Shown here piece by piece: positions 1-11,011 of a stretch of DNA of 64,000 nt. The translations under genes were made by a program, and so were the position numbers. The stretch comes from Halichoerus grypus (Eukaryota > Chordata > Mammalia > Carnivora > Phocidae): the NCBI RefSeq assembly GCF_964656455.1, contig NC_135726.1, positions 8,008,001-8,072,000 of the forward strand, given 5' to 3'. Within the stretch, counting starts at the first letter, position 1; each line of letters starts with the position of its first letter. The notes beneath the pieces are model-generated. The model was not told the origin of the DNA, made no database searches, and worked only from the letters and a program-made list of their open reading frames with translations.

Positions 1-185
1 TCATTCCTTATTGACTGAGAAATAGGAGAAAAGCAAATTACATTGCCCTCCCGAGCCTCAGTTTCCACATTTCTCAAACAACCAGATTTCTCTCTTTCAA
101 GTTAGACACTTGGAAATAACTTAAGCATAACACACAATGTGGTGCCTGGCAATTGATAAGTAGCAGTGATGGGCAGAGAAGGAAT
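1..185. other. unassigned single-copy sequence
   Basis: I see no recognisable repeat or plausible coding region in this short edge segment. Confidence 0.5.
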
Positions 186-189
186 AGTT

Positions 190-352
190 GGATCCCTGGC
201 TTAACCATTTATTAGCTGTGTGAGCTTGAGTCAGTTTCCTCACCTGTCAAATGAGGTGACAATAATTGGATCTCATAGAGCTAGGACTCACTGAGTGGAT
301 ACATATCTGGTGTGTTGTGGAGTGTCTGGCACACAGCTGATGCTCAATAATT
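190..352 (+). repeat. MIR SINE, plus strand
   Basis: Ancient tRNA-derived SINE. The diagnostic core is visible in order: 'attagctgtgtgagcttgag', then 'tcagtttcctcacctgtcaa' followed by an A/G-rich 'atgaggtgacaataat' stretch, and the tail 'gtctggcacacagctgatgc' ending in 'tcaataa'. It is diverged but nearly full length. Confidence 0.85.
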
Positions 353-394
353 TTTAGAAATTAGCAGAATCATCTATATTATGGGAGGTGGTCT

Positions 395-545
395 AAAAAT
401 AAGTAAGAGGCAAGACAATGTAATCTGTAGAAGAGAGGGTATTTGAAGTGGGCCTTGAAGCAGAGGCTGTTTTTCTGGAAGGCTAGGAGGTCCCACAGAT
501 TCCCAGCAAAGGAAACAGAATAAGCATGGTGGTGGGAAAGGTGTG
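395..545 (-). repeat. L2-like fragment, minus strand
   Basis: The text 'gggccttgaagcagaggctg' and 'cagcaaaggaaacagaataa' resembles the antisense L2 phrases 'gaccttgaaggatgagtagg' and 'ggcagagggaacagc'. The copy is short and diverged, so the call is tentative. Confidence 0.35.
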
Positions 546-1274
546 GCTTTCCTAGAGAATTGGCAACACAATTATCAATAACGTCACATGTACACCTTCT
601 ACCTCCCGGAAGCTGGGATGAGGTGGGTGAAGCCGAAGCCTGTTCCTTTGATGCATCTGGAATGACCAGCCCAGTTCTGACACTGGCAGCATTCTAACAT
701 TTATATTCCACTTATTCTCCGTGTATTTTACTCTGCACACTGTGTACTGATTTGTCACTTTTTTAGGGTAAGATTACGTCTCTGAGTAAGCTGATTAGTG
801 TTAGACTGATTGTTTTAAAATAACTCAAGCGGCATCTGAATTTATTTACATACATGATATTGCCTTCTATAAACACAGCTGTATGCAGAAAGAAAATTCA
901 ACGGTATTTTGGGAAGTTAAGCCAACAGTTTTAGCTGTAATAAAGGCAGGCTTCTTGTTCTGGTTTCTCTTTATTTTTTTTTTTTTTTCTTTCTGGATTA
1001 AGTTTTTACAGGAGGGGTAGGCCCAAGTACTCCTGCCCAGCAGGGTCTCAGGCACTGAGGGAGTCGAAGCTCCATTGGGCGTGGGGAGCATGTCACCAGC
1101 AGGCTGTCGGGGTCTTTGAAGGAGGTGACTCTGCAGAGGAAAGTGAGCTGATGTCCCATCCTGGCATGGATTTGACAAGGCCATGCTGATTTCTGTGCCA
1201 CCATGGAAACCGTTATGAGTGTTAGGGCTGTTTCTAACTTCTGCCTGTATAGAGAAAGGCTTTTCTTTTTTTAA
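546..1274. other. unassigned single-copy sequence with a poly-T run
   Basis: No repeat family is recognised apart from a T-rich tract near 972-990. The open frames here, up to 105 codons, are low-complexity at one end and show no domain, so I do not call a gene. Confidence 0.5.
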
Positions 1275-2262
1275 TTTTGTTTATTCCATGTGCATTTGCT
1301 GAACACCATTCTGTGTGGCCAGGCTCTGGGTTAGCTCTGGAGATACAGTAATAAGCAAGTAATATAGAGATCCTGCCCCCATAAACCTCAAGGTCTACTG
1401 ATAGTTAGGTATTCAGTAAGAAGGTGTGAAAATGACTTTTTTTATTGCTAATATGGTAGGTGCCAATATGCCAAGTACAGAAACACGTGAGATGATGGAG
1501 ACACTTAGCCTGGGTGTGGGTGGGTAAGGGAAAACTCCTTTGAAGAAGGGGCATTTAAACTGAGCAAACAAAAAGATGAGTATGAATTGGCAAGTTGGAG
1601 AGACAAGGAAAGTGTGTCACCTGGAAAAGAAAGGAATTTGGTGTGTCCAAGGAAGTGGAGATGGGTCACTGTGGCTGCAGAAGAGAGTGAGATGAGGCTC
1701 CTGGGCAGGTCAGAAGCCAGAGCAAATAGGCTTATGCAGGCTATGCCACGGATTTTCACTTTATCCTCCAAACGGGAGTCCATCGACGGGTTTCAGTCAT
1801 GGAGTGACATGGTCAGATTTGTGTTTCGAAAAGATCCCTTGGGCTGCCAGCAGAGAATGGATTTGTAGAGAGCCAACAGTGGATGTGGTCTGTCAGTCAG
1901 TTGGCTACTGCAGAGATCCAAGCAAGAGGGGAGGGTGATTAAGACTAAGGAAAATGGAAGTAGGCATAATCATTGGGGTTCATGTTTGGATGTGAGGAAG
2001 AGAAATGTCAGGTCTAACTACCCTTTTTTCCCCCGTTGCCTGAGCAATAGGTATACACAGAGGTGCCACTTAAAGAGATAGAATTGCTAGGAGGGATCCA
2101 GGGTGGGGCAGAAAAAGGAAATGAATAGGTCTTTCTGACTTCCATAAAATTTAAGATGATTCTAGACTTCCAACAGGAGATAGTGAGAAGATAGAAGACG
2201 CATAGTTCTGACTATCTCAGGAAGGACTTGGGCTGGAGATTTTGTTGGGAGATAAAGTATGG
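1275..2262 (-). mobile_element. long L2 LINE fragment, minus strand
   Basis: Reading plus-strand, it begins with the reverse complement of the L2 3' end ('catttgctgaacacc', 'gccaggctctgggttagctc', 'ggagatacagtaataagcaa'). It continues through the internal L2 landmarks in the right order: a 'gtgacatggtcagatttgtg' block, 'cttgggctgccagcagagaa', 'ggctactgcagagatccaag', and finally 'ggacttgggctggagatttt'. About 1 kb of collinear similarity is unusually long for L2, which is normally seen as 100-400 bp scraps. No ORF survives. Confidence 0.75.
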
Positions 2263-2868
2263 AAAACCACTCGAAGGATGAGATAAGCTCTGGAGAGAGA
2301 GGAAAGGGAAAAGAGGTTTATGAACACACAGCCACTTGAGAACATCTCTGTTCATTTCGAAGCACAGCAGACAGTTAGACTTCCTGCCTGGGGAGCAGGT
2401 CTCTGACACAAGTTTTGTGTACCGTAGGGCAGAACTCAGAAAGTAAGCTGTGCACACAAAACAGGACACTGATTCCAACCAGAGGATTTACACTATTTGT
2501 CTCCCGATGGGTCATGATGCAGGAAGATGTCAGTGTTCAACCCACAAAGGATTTATGTCAGCACTCCAACCTACCCATTTTAAAAATCCAGTGCAGAAGT
2601 ATTTATTAGGTGCTGGTGCTTGATCATTTTTTTCTTGGAATTTTGACTGTAGCACATTCTTCTTTTAATTATTTAAGCTCTTGTTATATTTTAACCCATT
2701 GCCATGAAGTCTTCTGGGTAAAGTGGAAACTTTCTTCAGTGCCCAGTGAAAAGGAAAGAAAAACAAGAAGGAAAAAGTTGGTAGGAGGATCATTTTCCTC
2801 TAAAAATGCCACTGTTTGGAAGTTACCTTAGTGGAACTACTAGCACATTTCAAGAGGCAGTTTTGGAA
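2263..2868. other. unassigned single-copy sequence
   Basis: No repeat family or coding evidence recognised. The overlapping short frames of up to 88 codons show no domain. Confidence 0.45.
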
Positions 2869-2869
2869 G

Positions 2870-3092
2870 CTTCTTAGAATGGGCCCAAATCCCAGCTCTG
2901 TCACTCAGTAGCTGTGTTACCTGGAGCAAGACACTTAGCCTCTCTGTGTCATTTGCCTCATCTACAAAGCAGACATAATGAAAGTACCTGCCCCATTGGT
3001 TGATCAGGTAAATTAATATAGAGATTTAATTAGAAGTATTTCTGACACATGTAAGTACTCCTTAAGTGTTCTTAAGTGTTAGCTGGTATCAT
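2870..3092 (+). repeat. MIR SINE, plus strand
   Basis: The core 'cagtagctgtgttacctgga' is followed by 'cttagcctctctgtgtcatt', 'tgcctcatctacaaagcaga' and a 3' part ending 'gttagctggtatcatt'. Essentially full length and moderately diverged. Confidence 0.85.
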
Positions 3093-3289
3093 TTTCATAT
3101 AGATGACAGGAGCCCATAACTGAAAGGGAAACCTCAACTGTTTTCCCTAATCAGTCACTGATCACTCTGTGGCTCAGGCAACCACATAGTTTGGACCATA
3201 TCTTCCTAGGAGGGAAAAGGGGTTATTTTATCCAAAATCCTATAAAGACCATTTTTTGGGGGGCTAATGTTAAAATAAATTGAAGTCCT

Positions 3290-3640
3290 GACATTGATAA
3301 AAGTCTTTTATGTGCAAAGATGTGTATCACATCTTTTATAATGGAGAAATATGGTAAACAACTTAAATTTCCCGTAACTAGGATATGATTAAATGTGGCC
3401 CATAAACTTGATGAAATATTAAGTAATCAGTTATTTTATGTCCATGTGACTATATGTACAGAGGCACGTTATATAGATGTATACATATGTATATACATAT
3501 ATAATATGCTATTTTTGCTAGAAAATCCATAACTAGGCATGGGGTAGAGACATTAATTGTACATTGTACATATTCTGTAATGATTGAATATTAGTAGATA
3601 ATGGGATTTAACTTTTCTTCTTTATATATTTCTGAGTCAA
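3290..3640 (+). mobile_element. ancient L1 3'-end fragment, plus strand
   Basis: Features typical of old mammalian L1 3' ends occur in order: 'tttataatggagaaatatgg' (cf. 'ttataatagcgaaaaactgg'), 'aacaacttaaatttcccgta', an AT-rich 'tatacatatgtatatacata' tract and 'ttttcttctttatatatttc'. There is no ORF. It abuts an L1 in the opposite orientation. Confidence 0.55.
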
Positions 3641-4599
3641 AGACACAAAATTTACACAAAGTAAAAATCCACCAATTTTGGGAATATAATTAATGAGTCT
3701 TGATAAATGTATCCAAGGTGTATAACCACTTTTACAATCAAGGTGTAGGACCTTTCTAGCATCCCCCAAAACTCCCTCATGCCCCTTTGCAGTCAGTTCC
3801 CTCCTCCCATCCCGGCCCCTGAAAACCATGCTTTACTTTCTATGGCCTTTACTTGTGCTGTATCTGGAATTGATATACATGGAATACCACTGTGTGTAGT
3901 CTTTAGCCCCACCACCTTGACTTAGCATGCTTTGAAGATCTATCCATGTTACTGAATGTAACAGTAATCTGTTCTTTTTTATTGCTGAGTAATATTCCAC
4001 GTCTGGATCTATCACAATCTGTCTATTCACGTAGACAATCATTTGAGTTGCCCCTAGTTACAGGCTATAATAAATAAAGCTCTTATGAGCATTACAGTTA
4101 CTGTCTTTGTGTAAACAAGCTTTCGTTTGCTAAATACCTAGGACTGGGGTTCCAGGGTGGTATGACAAGTGTGTATTTAACTATAAAAAACCACCTAATG
4201 GTTTTCCAAAGTATCTGTACCATTTCTCATTCCCACCAGAAATGTAGGAGACCCCCACCTGCTCAACATTCTCACCAATATTTGGTATTATCTGGCTTTT
4301 AAGTCTCAGCCATTCTAATGTGTGTATAGTTGTATCTCTTGTGGTTTTAATTTACATTTCTGTAGTAACAGATGAGGTTGAGTGAATTTTTATGTGTATA
4401 TTTGCCAATTGCCTCTCTTCTTGGTGGAAGTTAATTTTTTACAAAGTTGTTTGGTTTTCTCTTGTTAAATTGCAAGACCTAGTTTGATATTCCAGATAGA
4501 ATTCTTTTATCAGATGTTTTATAAATATTTTCTTTTGGTCTTAGTAGTTTGTTTGTTTTAATAGCAAAAGTCTTAACTTTGATAAAATTCAGTTTATCA

Positions 4600-4793
4600 G
4601 GGTGCCTGGCTGACTCAGTCAGTTAAATGTCTGCCTTCGGCTCAGGTCATGGTCCCGGGGTCCTGGGATCGAGCCCCACATCGGGCTCCCTGCTCTGCGG
4701 GAAGCCTGCTTCTCCCTCTGCCTCTGCCCGCTGCTTCCCCTGCTTGTGCTCTCTCTCTCTCTCTCTGTCAGATAGATAAAGTCTTTTTAAAAA
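4600..4793 (+). mobile_element. carnivore SINE (CAN-SINE), plus strand
   Basis: A tRNA-Lys-derived head ('ggtgcctggctgactcagtc', 'tcggctcaggtcatggtccc', 'gggatcgagccccacatcgg') is followed by a pyrimidine-rich region, (TC)n and a short A-rich tail. Flanking 'aaaattcagtttatca' (left) and 'aaaattcaatttatca' (right) are a 16-bp target duplication with one mismatch, so the ends are secure. It sits inside the antisense L1 and is therefore younger than it. Confidence 0.92.
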
Positions 4794-6104
4794 ATTCAAT
4801 TTATCACTATCTTCCTTATATTTTCATGATTTTGATATTCTTAACTATAAATTAGTTTTCTTTAATAGATATAAGCCATATTGGTTATCTATTTCTTCTT
4901 GAAGGAACTTTGGTGGTTTTGGTATCTTTCAAGGGATTTGCAAATTTTATGTTATCAAATGTATTGAAACGAAGTTGTTTGTAATATTCCCTCATTGTCC
5001 TTTTAATGTCTGCAAAATCTACTGTGATCTCTTTTTTTTGATATTTGATATTAGTAACGTGTATCTTTTCTCTCCCCGCTCTTCTGTCTCTCGTGTGTAT
5101 GTGTGTGCTTGTGTGTGTGTTCAGTCTGAAGATTTTCCAATTGCATAGCTCTTTTCTAAGAGCTGGCTTCTTGTTTCATTTATTTTCTTGATCCATTTTT
5201 GTTGATGATTGCTCTTTTTTAATTATTTCCTTGCATCAGCTTCCTTTGTTTTAATTTGCTTTTCTTCTAATTTATTACAGTAGAAGCTAAGATCACTGAT
5301 TTGAGACCTTTCTTTTATCTGATGTAATTATTTAATGGTATAATTTTCCCTCTAGGTGCTGCTTAAGCTGCATCTCACAGATTTTGACATCTTGTGTTTT
5401 CATTCTCATTCATTTCAAAATACTATCTAATTTCTCATGTGATTTCTTCTTTGGCCAATGAATTATTTAATAGTTTTTAGTTTAATTTTCAAATGTCTTG
5501 GGATTTTCCACATATTCTTCTGTTATCAATTAGTAATTTAATTCCATTGTAACAAAGAACATATTTTACATGATTTCAACTATGGTAATAACTGAATTCT
5601 GTTTTATGGCCCAGAATATAATTTATCTTGCTGACTATTACATGCGCACTGAAAAAGAATGTATATTATGCTGTTAATGGATGGAGGGTTCTAGAAATGT
5701 CAAGTAGGTCAAACTGGCTGATAGCGTTGTTCGAGTCTTCCACATTCCTACTGATTTTCTGTCAACTCTTTCTATAATTTACTGAAAGAGGAGTCTTAAA
5801 GTCTCCAAATATAATTGTGGTTTTGTTAATTCCTCATTTCAGTCCTATCATATTTTGCTTCATGGAATTTGAAGCTATTAGGTACACATGCATTTAGGAT
5901 TGTTATGTCCTCTTGATGAATTGACCCCTTGAGCATATGAAACATCCTTCTTTATCCCTGGTAATATTACTTGTTTTGATATTAATATAATCTCTCCAGC
6001 GTTCTTTTGATTGGTGTTTGCTTGGTATATCTTTTACCATATTTTCACTTAAACCTATCTATGTTTTATTGTTTAAAGCGGGATTCTCACAGAAGCATAA
6101 AACT

Positions 6105-6748
6105 GAGTATGATGGTTAATTTTATGTGTCATCTCAGCTAGGCTATGGTATGAGTTGTTTGGTCAAACACCAGTTTAGATATTGTCATAAAGGTAATTTT
6201 AATTTATTTTTTATTTTTTAAAAAGATTTATTATTTATTTGAGAGAGAGAAAGAGAAAGAGCATGAGCTGGGAGGGGCAGAGGGAGAGGGAAAGAAGCAG
6301 ACTCCCTGCTGAGCATGGAGCCCAACACAGGGCTCGATCTCACCACCCTGAGATCATGACCTTAGCCGAAATCAAGAGTCAAATGCTTAAATGACTGAGC
6401 CACCCATGTGCCCCTATAAAGGCAATTTTTAGATGAGATTAACATTTAAATCAGTACACTATGAATAAAGCAGATTTATTTATCTAATGTGAGTGAGCCT
6501 CATCCAATCAGCTGAAGGCCTTATTAGACTGAGGCCCCTGAGGAAGAAGAAATTCTGCTTCCATATTGCCTTCAGACTCAGGATTGCAACATCATTTTGT
6601 CCTTGTGTCTCCAGAATATTGGCCTGCCCTGAGGATTTTGGACTTGCCAGTCCAATAATTGCATGAGTCAATTCCTTAAAGTAAATCTCTCTCTATATAT
6701 ATTCTGTTTGTTCTGTTTCTTTGGAGAACCCTGGTTAATACATTGGTT
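6105..6748 (+). mobile_element. solo-LTR-like ancient repeat, split by a SINE
   Basis: It starts 'gatggttaattttatgtgtc' and ends 'tttggagaaccctggttaat' plus 'aca'. Known internal phrases are present: 'agatgagattaacatttaaa', 'gagcctcatccaatcagctg', and 'caattccttaaagtaaatct' before a (TC/TA) tract. I recognise this as a common dispersed mammalian repeat, probably an LTR of the ERVL/MaLR class, but I do not assign a family. It lies within the antisense L1, whose sequence resumes after about 6750. Confidence 0.6.
6201..6414 (-). mobile_element. carnivore SINE, minus strand
   Basis: In reverse orientation it has the T-rich tail, 'aaaagatttattatttattt', 'gagagagagaaagagaaaga', 'ccctgctgagcatggagccc', and the tRNA-like head near 6340-6412 ('atgactgagccacccatgtg'). 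The host repeat reads 'cataaaggtaatttt' before and 'tataaaggcaattttta' after, a target duplication with small differences. Confidence 0.9.
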
Positions 6749-7004
6749 TTGCTTTTTTATACAATGGGACAATCTCTGACTTTAATTGAAAGTGTTTAGA
6801 CCATTTATATTTAATGTAATTATTGATATGTTTGAGTTTTAATCTATTATCTTGTTATTTGTTTTATATTTAAAACTTCTTTCTTCTTTATTTCCCTTCC
6901 TTTTTCTTCCTTCTTTTGGACCAATTGAATATTTTGAAATGTTAATTTATCTCCACTATGGCTTACTGTTCTAGCTCTTTTTTTCCTCTTCTTAAAAGAT
7001 ATTG

Positions 7005-7009
7005 TTCTA

Positions 7010-7050
<41 letters not shown>

Positions 7051-7245
7051 GGTTTATTTTATATAGTTATATATATGTTACATATGTAACATACATATAT
7101 GTTTGGAGGTGGGCTCCAAAATATTGTGTGTGTGTGTGTATATATATATTCATACATTGTGTATATATATACACATATATATGTACATTGTATATACATA
7201 TATATGTTACATATGATATATATGTGTGTGTGTGTGTATAAGTTA
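7005..7245. repeat. compound TG/TA microsatellite with embedded inverted repeats
   Basis: Alternating (TG)n and (TA)n blocks occupy about 240 bp. A perfect 20-bp palindrome lies at 7074-7093, centred on 'catatg'. A perfect 14-bp inverted repeat has arms at 7102-7115 (tttggaggtgggct) and 7250-7263 (agcccacctccaaa). The left arm also starts a small hairpin of its own (tttggag, 5-nt loop, ctccaaa, 7102-7120). Open frames through here are pure repeat and not genes. Confidence 0.9.
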
Positions 7246-7639
7246 TTATAGCCCACCTCCAAATAGTATATCACTTCATATATAGTAGAAGACCCTTAAA
7301 GCAGTATACATCTATTTCCCCCCTCCTAACTTTTTTGGTATTTGTGTCATATATTTTACCTTTATAGAGCTACTCAATCCCACAATAAATTGTTATTTTT
7401 TCTTTAAGTAGTCAATTATATTTTAAAGAATTTTTTAAATGAAAAAAGTAATTTATATTTACTTATATATTTACTATTTCAATCACTCTTCGCTAATCTG
7501 TTTAAATCCAAATTAGTATCTCCTACCATTTTATTTTACATAATTGTCAATAGGATTCTTCTATCATTTTTATCTTTGTTCTTCTGTACATAATTTGCAA
7601 TATTTCTCTGGATGCTCTTAAGATTTTCTTTATTTTTTT

Positions 7640-7830
7640 CTTTAAGATTTTATTTATTTATTTGACAGAGAGAGACACAGTAAGAGAGGGAACACAAGCA
7701 GGGGGTGTGGGAGAAGGAGAAGCAGGCTTCCTGCAGAGCAGGGAGCCTAATGCAGGGCTCTATCACAGGAGCCTGGAATCATGACCTGAGCCGAAGGCAG
7801 ATGCTTAACGACTGAGCCACCCAGGCACCT
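7640..7830 (-). mobile_element. carnivore SINE, minus strand
   Basis: The reverse-oriented tail 'tttaagattttatttattta' and (GA)n lead to 'ggaatcatgacctgagccga' and the head complement 'cgactgagccacccaggcac'. Flanks 'agattttctttattttt' and 'agattttatttttatct' look like an imperfect target duplication. Inserted in the antisense L1. Confidence 0.92.
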
Positions 7831-9279
7831 CAAGATTTTATTTTTATCTTCAAATTTCATCAGTTTGATTTTGATGTGCCTTGGTGTGGTTTTCTTTGGA
7901 TTTATTCTGTTTGTGGCTTGTTTAGCTCCTTGAGTCTGTCGACTTCTAGTTTTCATCAAATTTGTAGGATTTTCAAACATTGTTTTATCAAATATTTTTT
8001 TCTGCCTCTTCCAACTCCTTCTTGGAATCCAATTACTTGTATGTTAGACTACTTTCTATTTTTACCAGACGTTACTGACCCTCTGTTTATTTTATCAGGT
8101 TTTTTCTCACTTATCTTACTTTTTTTAAACTTCCTGTCATTCTATCTGTAAGATCATTAATTTTATCTTCTGCAGTGTCTAATCTGCTAATCCCACTTAA
8201 TGTAGTCTTTTTCATTTCAGATATTGTATTTTTTCATGTATACAAGTTCCATTTGGGTCTCTTAAAAATATATTTCATTTCTCTATTCATCATGCTCTTA
8301 TTTTCCCTTATCTTCTTGAACATGTGTGATATATTTAGAAGTTTCTTAGAATAACTGTTATTTCTAGTTCTGATTCTATTGACCTTTTTTTTTCCTCCTG
8401 GTTTTTGGTTATATTTTCTGCTTTTTTGTATGTCTGGACACTTTTGGTTGAATGTAGAGCATTGTAATATGTTGTTGATTGCTGGATTTTGTTGTATTTT
8501 TGACTCTCAGTTATTTAGAATTAGTTGGATCCTTTTGAGGCTTACTTTTAAGCTTTGTATGATGGTTAGCATTTAGTCTAATTTAGCCCCACTACTAAGG
8601 CAATAGCCTTCTGAGAATTCTACCTAATGCCCTGTATTTTATTACAATATTTTCTCTCTGGCTGGTGGGAAGACAAACTATTCTCAGTTCTATTTGAGCT
8701 CCAGGAATTTTTCTGCCTACTACTCTCGTGGGTAATTTGCTCTCACTCATGTAGAAATTAATACTCAGCCAAAGACTCCAGGGCATCCTGATGCAGATTT
8801 CTCAAGCTCTTTCTCTATGCACCTCTCTTGTCATCTTACTGTGTCCCACAAATTCTAGTTACCTAGGTTTTCCTGAACTTTGACTTCTATCTCCTTAATC
8901 AGCAAGACTGAGTTGCATCTGTTAGGTTATCAATCTCTGTGTTCTGTCCTGGTAACTGACTTGTCTGTAACTTACTAAAATCATAGAGTTTACCTTACCC
9001 ATTTACTTTTTTTCAGGAATCATAGTTCTATAGTGCCTGTTGTCCAATGCCTAAAAGCTGTTGTATACATACACACAGAGACACATGCACACACACATAT
9101 TTCTGATTGTTTAAGTTAAGAGAATAAATCTGATCTTTGTTAATTAACATTAGTCAGAAATGGAAATCTGGAGTTACATTTTATTGTGTTTTTCTGACAA
9201 TTAATAATTTAATGATAAATTATGAATGTTTTACAAAAATACAGGAATGCATGTTTTAATAGTGATAATCAAAATATAT

Positions 9280-9515
9280 ATGCATGTGCACATTACTGTT
9301 TTTATGCCATCTGTACAAGAATAGCATGAAAAGATATTATGGGTCCTCACTGTGGTTGTCTTTAGATGGTAAGATATACATCTATACAACATATTTTTTT
9401 TTTCTTTCTTCTCACTTTTTTTTTTGTATTTTCCTAACTTTTGAATGGAAATTGAGAAATTGATTTTATGTTGGAAAAATAACTTTTATTTTAAAAATAA
9501 TTAAATAGTTATATA
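9280..9515 (+). mobile_element. ancient L1 3'-terminal fragment, plus strand
   Basis: The succession 'ttatgggtcctcactgtggt', T-rich 'tttctttcttctcacttttt', 'gtattttcctaacttttgaa' and an A-rich end matches the usual L1 3' tail ('tgggtgatttttattttctt...tctgtattttccaaattttc'). Old and diverged. Confidence 0.5.
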
Positions 9516-10190
9516 CTAAGGAAGTAATGCTAGAGTAGAAAAGTCTCATCTCCAAAAAGTTTTATATACATGAATTAACATGCACATGCAGTTATCTTTT
9601 TATGTAACCAATCCTGGGCTTGGCAGTTTCCCCTCATATTTCCCTTATTTTCAAAATATAATTGAGGCTTATAATAAACAGATACAATAAAATAATAAAA
9701 GTGTCAAATGGAGGTTAAAGTTCAAGATACAGGAAATGAAATGGGTGGATAGTATATGGGCTGAGTGGAGAATGGTGGGCGTGGAATAAAAAGGAAGCAC
9801 TGTAATTTTAGCAGCAAACTCCTAAGGTTTGGAATGGGGATCACTTTGGAAACTGAGCACAAAACTTCTCTGGGAGCTTACTGGCAGCTAAAACAAAGAA
9901 GGAAACAGTAGGATTTGGACTCTCAGAATTTAAAAGTGATTTCATCTAGAGATTCCCTTTTTAATTTTATATATTCCACTTCTTACTTCTGAAAGAACAT
10001 TTTCACATAAATTAGATCAAAGAAACCCTCCATAGATAGAAATGTTGTGCTCAGTTCTTTTAGGACAAAAGTGAATGGCAGGCATAGACCCTTTCCTTAA
10101 TGGGACTGGGTTCCTAGAGAGTAAGGAAGACACATATATAAACCTGGAATCATTTGAGACTGAAACAAGACAGCATATGATTGATCTTAA
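9516..10190. other. unassigned AT-rich single-copy sequence
   Basis: I recognise no repeat family and see no gene-like frame. Confidence 0.45.
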
Positions 10191-10400
10191 AGTCACAGCC
10201 TACAAGATTCCAGTTAAAGGGTGACCTTTGGGTCTTAATGGATGGGTGAATATGGATAAGCACAGGGGAGGGAAAGGCATTCTAGGGGAAATGCACAACA
10301 CAGAGTAAGGCAGAGAGGGAGATGAGGGCATTGCATGTGGACTGGGAAGGGTTAGGTGCTGAGCCTGCCTGTGGGGGGAGAGGCATGCATATGGAAATAA
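10190..10400 (-). repeat. L2-like fragment, minus strand
   Basis: The phrases 'gggtcttaatggatgggtga', 'agcacaggggagggaaaggc' and 'attctaggggaaatgcacaa' parallel the antisense L2 text 'gatgggtaggatttggatag ... gcattccaggcagagggaac'. Diverged; tentative. Confidence 0.45.
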
Positions 10401-10963
10401 ACACACTGACTCTTCAATGAGCGATTATTCCATTCTAGTCACGCAGGAGTCCTAAATGTCATGGTGGAGGAAGCACTGACAATAAGCCCACAAGCTCTCA
10501 GTTCCAATCCTATCTTGGCTAAATCAACGGAATTAAGTAAAGAAATGCAATACCCAACACCCTGAGGTTTTACCAGGGCTAGATGAAGTTTCATATTTTA
10601 ATGTGTGCTAGGCACCAGGCTCTCTCGTATGTGTTAAGGTATTTTGTACCATTTTAAAGACAGTGCAAAACCTCAGATACAGGAAGGAATTGTTTTGAGT
10701 TCAAATCTAGTCTTCATTATTTTCATAATGTTTTAATGTAACAAGGCATTTTTGGCCAGCAGAGCTAAGACTTGGAATTTCTGATAGAAAGTTCCCTGAC
10801 CTGAGCCCACAATTATGCATAGAAATTTCATTTTGTCAGTTACTCCAACTAGGAGTTTGGGTTAGTTGAAAGGGTGAGGAAGACAGCAGACTGGATGAAA
10901 TTTCTAATCTGAGTTTGAAAGCCTATCGTTAGAAGACCGAAGGCCTGAGACAGACATGTCGCT

Positions 10964-10964
<1 letters not shown>
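10401..10964. other. unassigned sequence, possible MIR trace
   Basis: A weak plus-strand MIR-like trace ('tcagttccaatcctatcttg', 'gtgctaggcaccaggctctc') lies near 10500-10640 but is too degraded to call. The rest is unassigned. Confidence 0.35.

Positions 10965-11008
<44 letters not shown>
10965..11008. repeat. (GT)22 microsatellite
   Basis: Uninterrupted GT dinucleotides for 44 nt, then an interrupted GT/T-rich shoulder to about 11025. Pure tracts this long are usually length-polymorphic and can adopt Z-DNA. The 'CVCVCV' and 'HTHTHT' frames are artefacts. Confidence 0.97.

Positions 11009-11011
<3 letters not shown>

Larger units (their letters stand above)
3641..9050 (-). mobile_element. 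ancient L1 (L1M-type) body, minus strand, interrupted
   Basis: Read on the plus strand this is an antisense L1 running from 3' end (left) to 5' region (right). Landmarks include 'ctatccatgttactgaatgt' and 'gagtaatattccacgtctgg' near 3950-4000, 'gttttccaaagtatctgtac' near 4200, 'tcttgtttcatttattttct' near 5170, 'tttagaccatttatatttaa' near 6795, and a 5'/ORF1-like part 'gattttgatgtgccttggtg' near 7870. A large part of ORF2 is missing between about 4800 and 4880. Three SINEs, an LTR-like element and a microsatellite interrupt it. Every reading frame is destroyed. The right boundary is vague. Confidence 0.7.

Noticed and set aside
1505..1868. Frames of 92-93 codons on both strands
   Set aside because: They lie wholly in the antisense L2 outside its coding frame.
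4600..4680. tRNA gene from the tRNA-like head of a SINE
   Set aside because: The A- and B-box-like text belongs to CAN-SINEs; there is no intact cloverleaf.
7002..7274. Open frames of 71-79 codons on both strands through the TG/TA tract
   Set aside because: They are translations of dinucleotide repeats (CVCV, YIYI, HTHT) and carry no protein signal.
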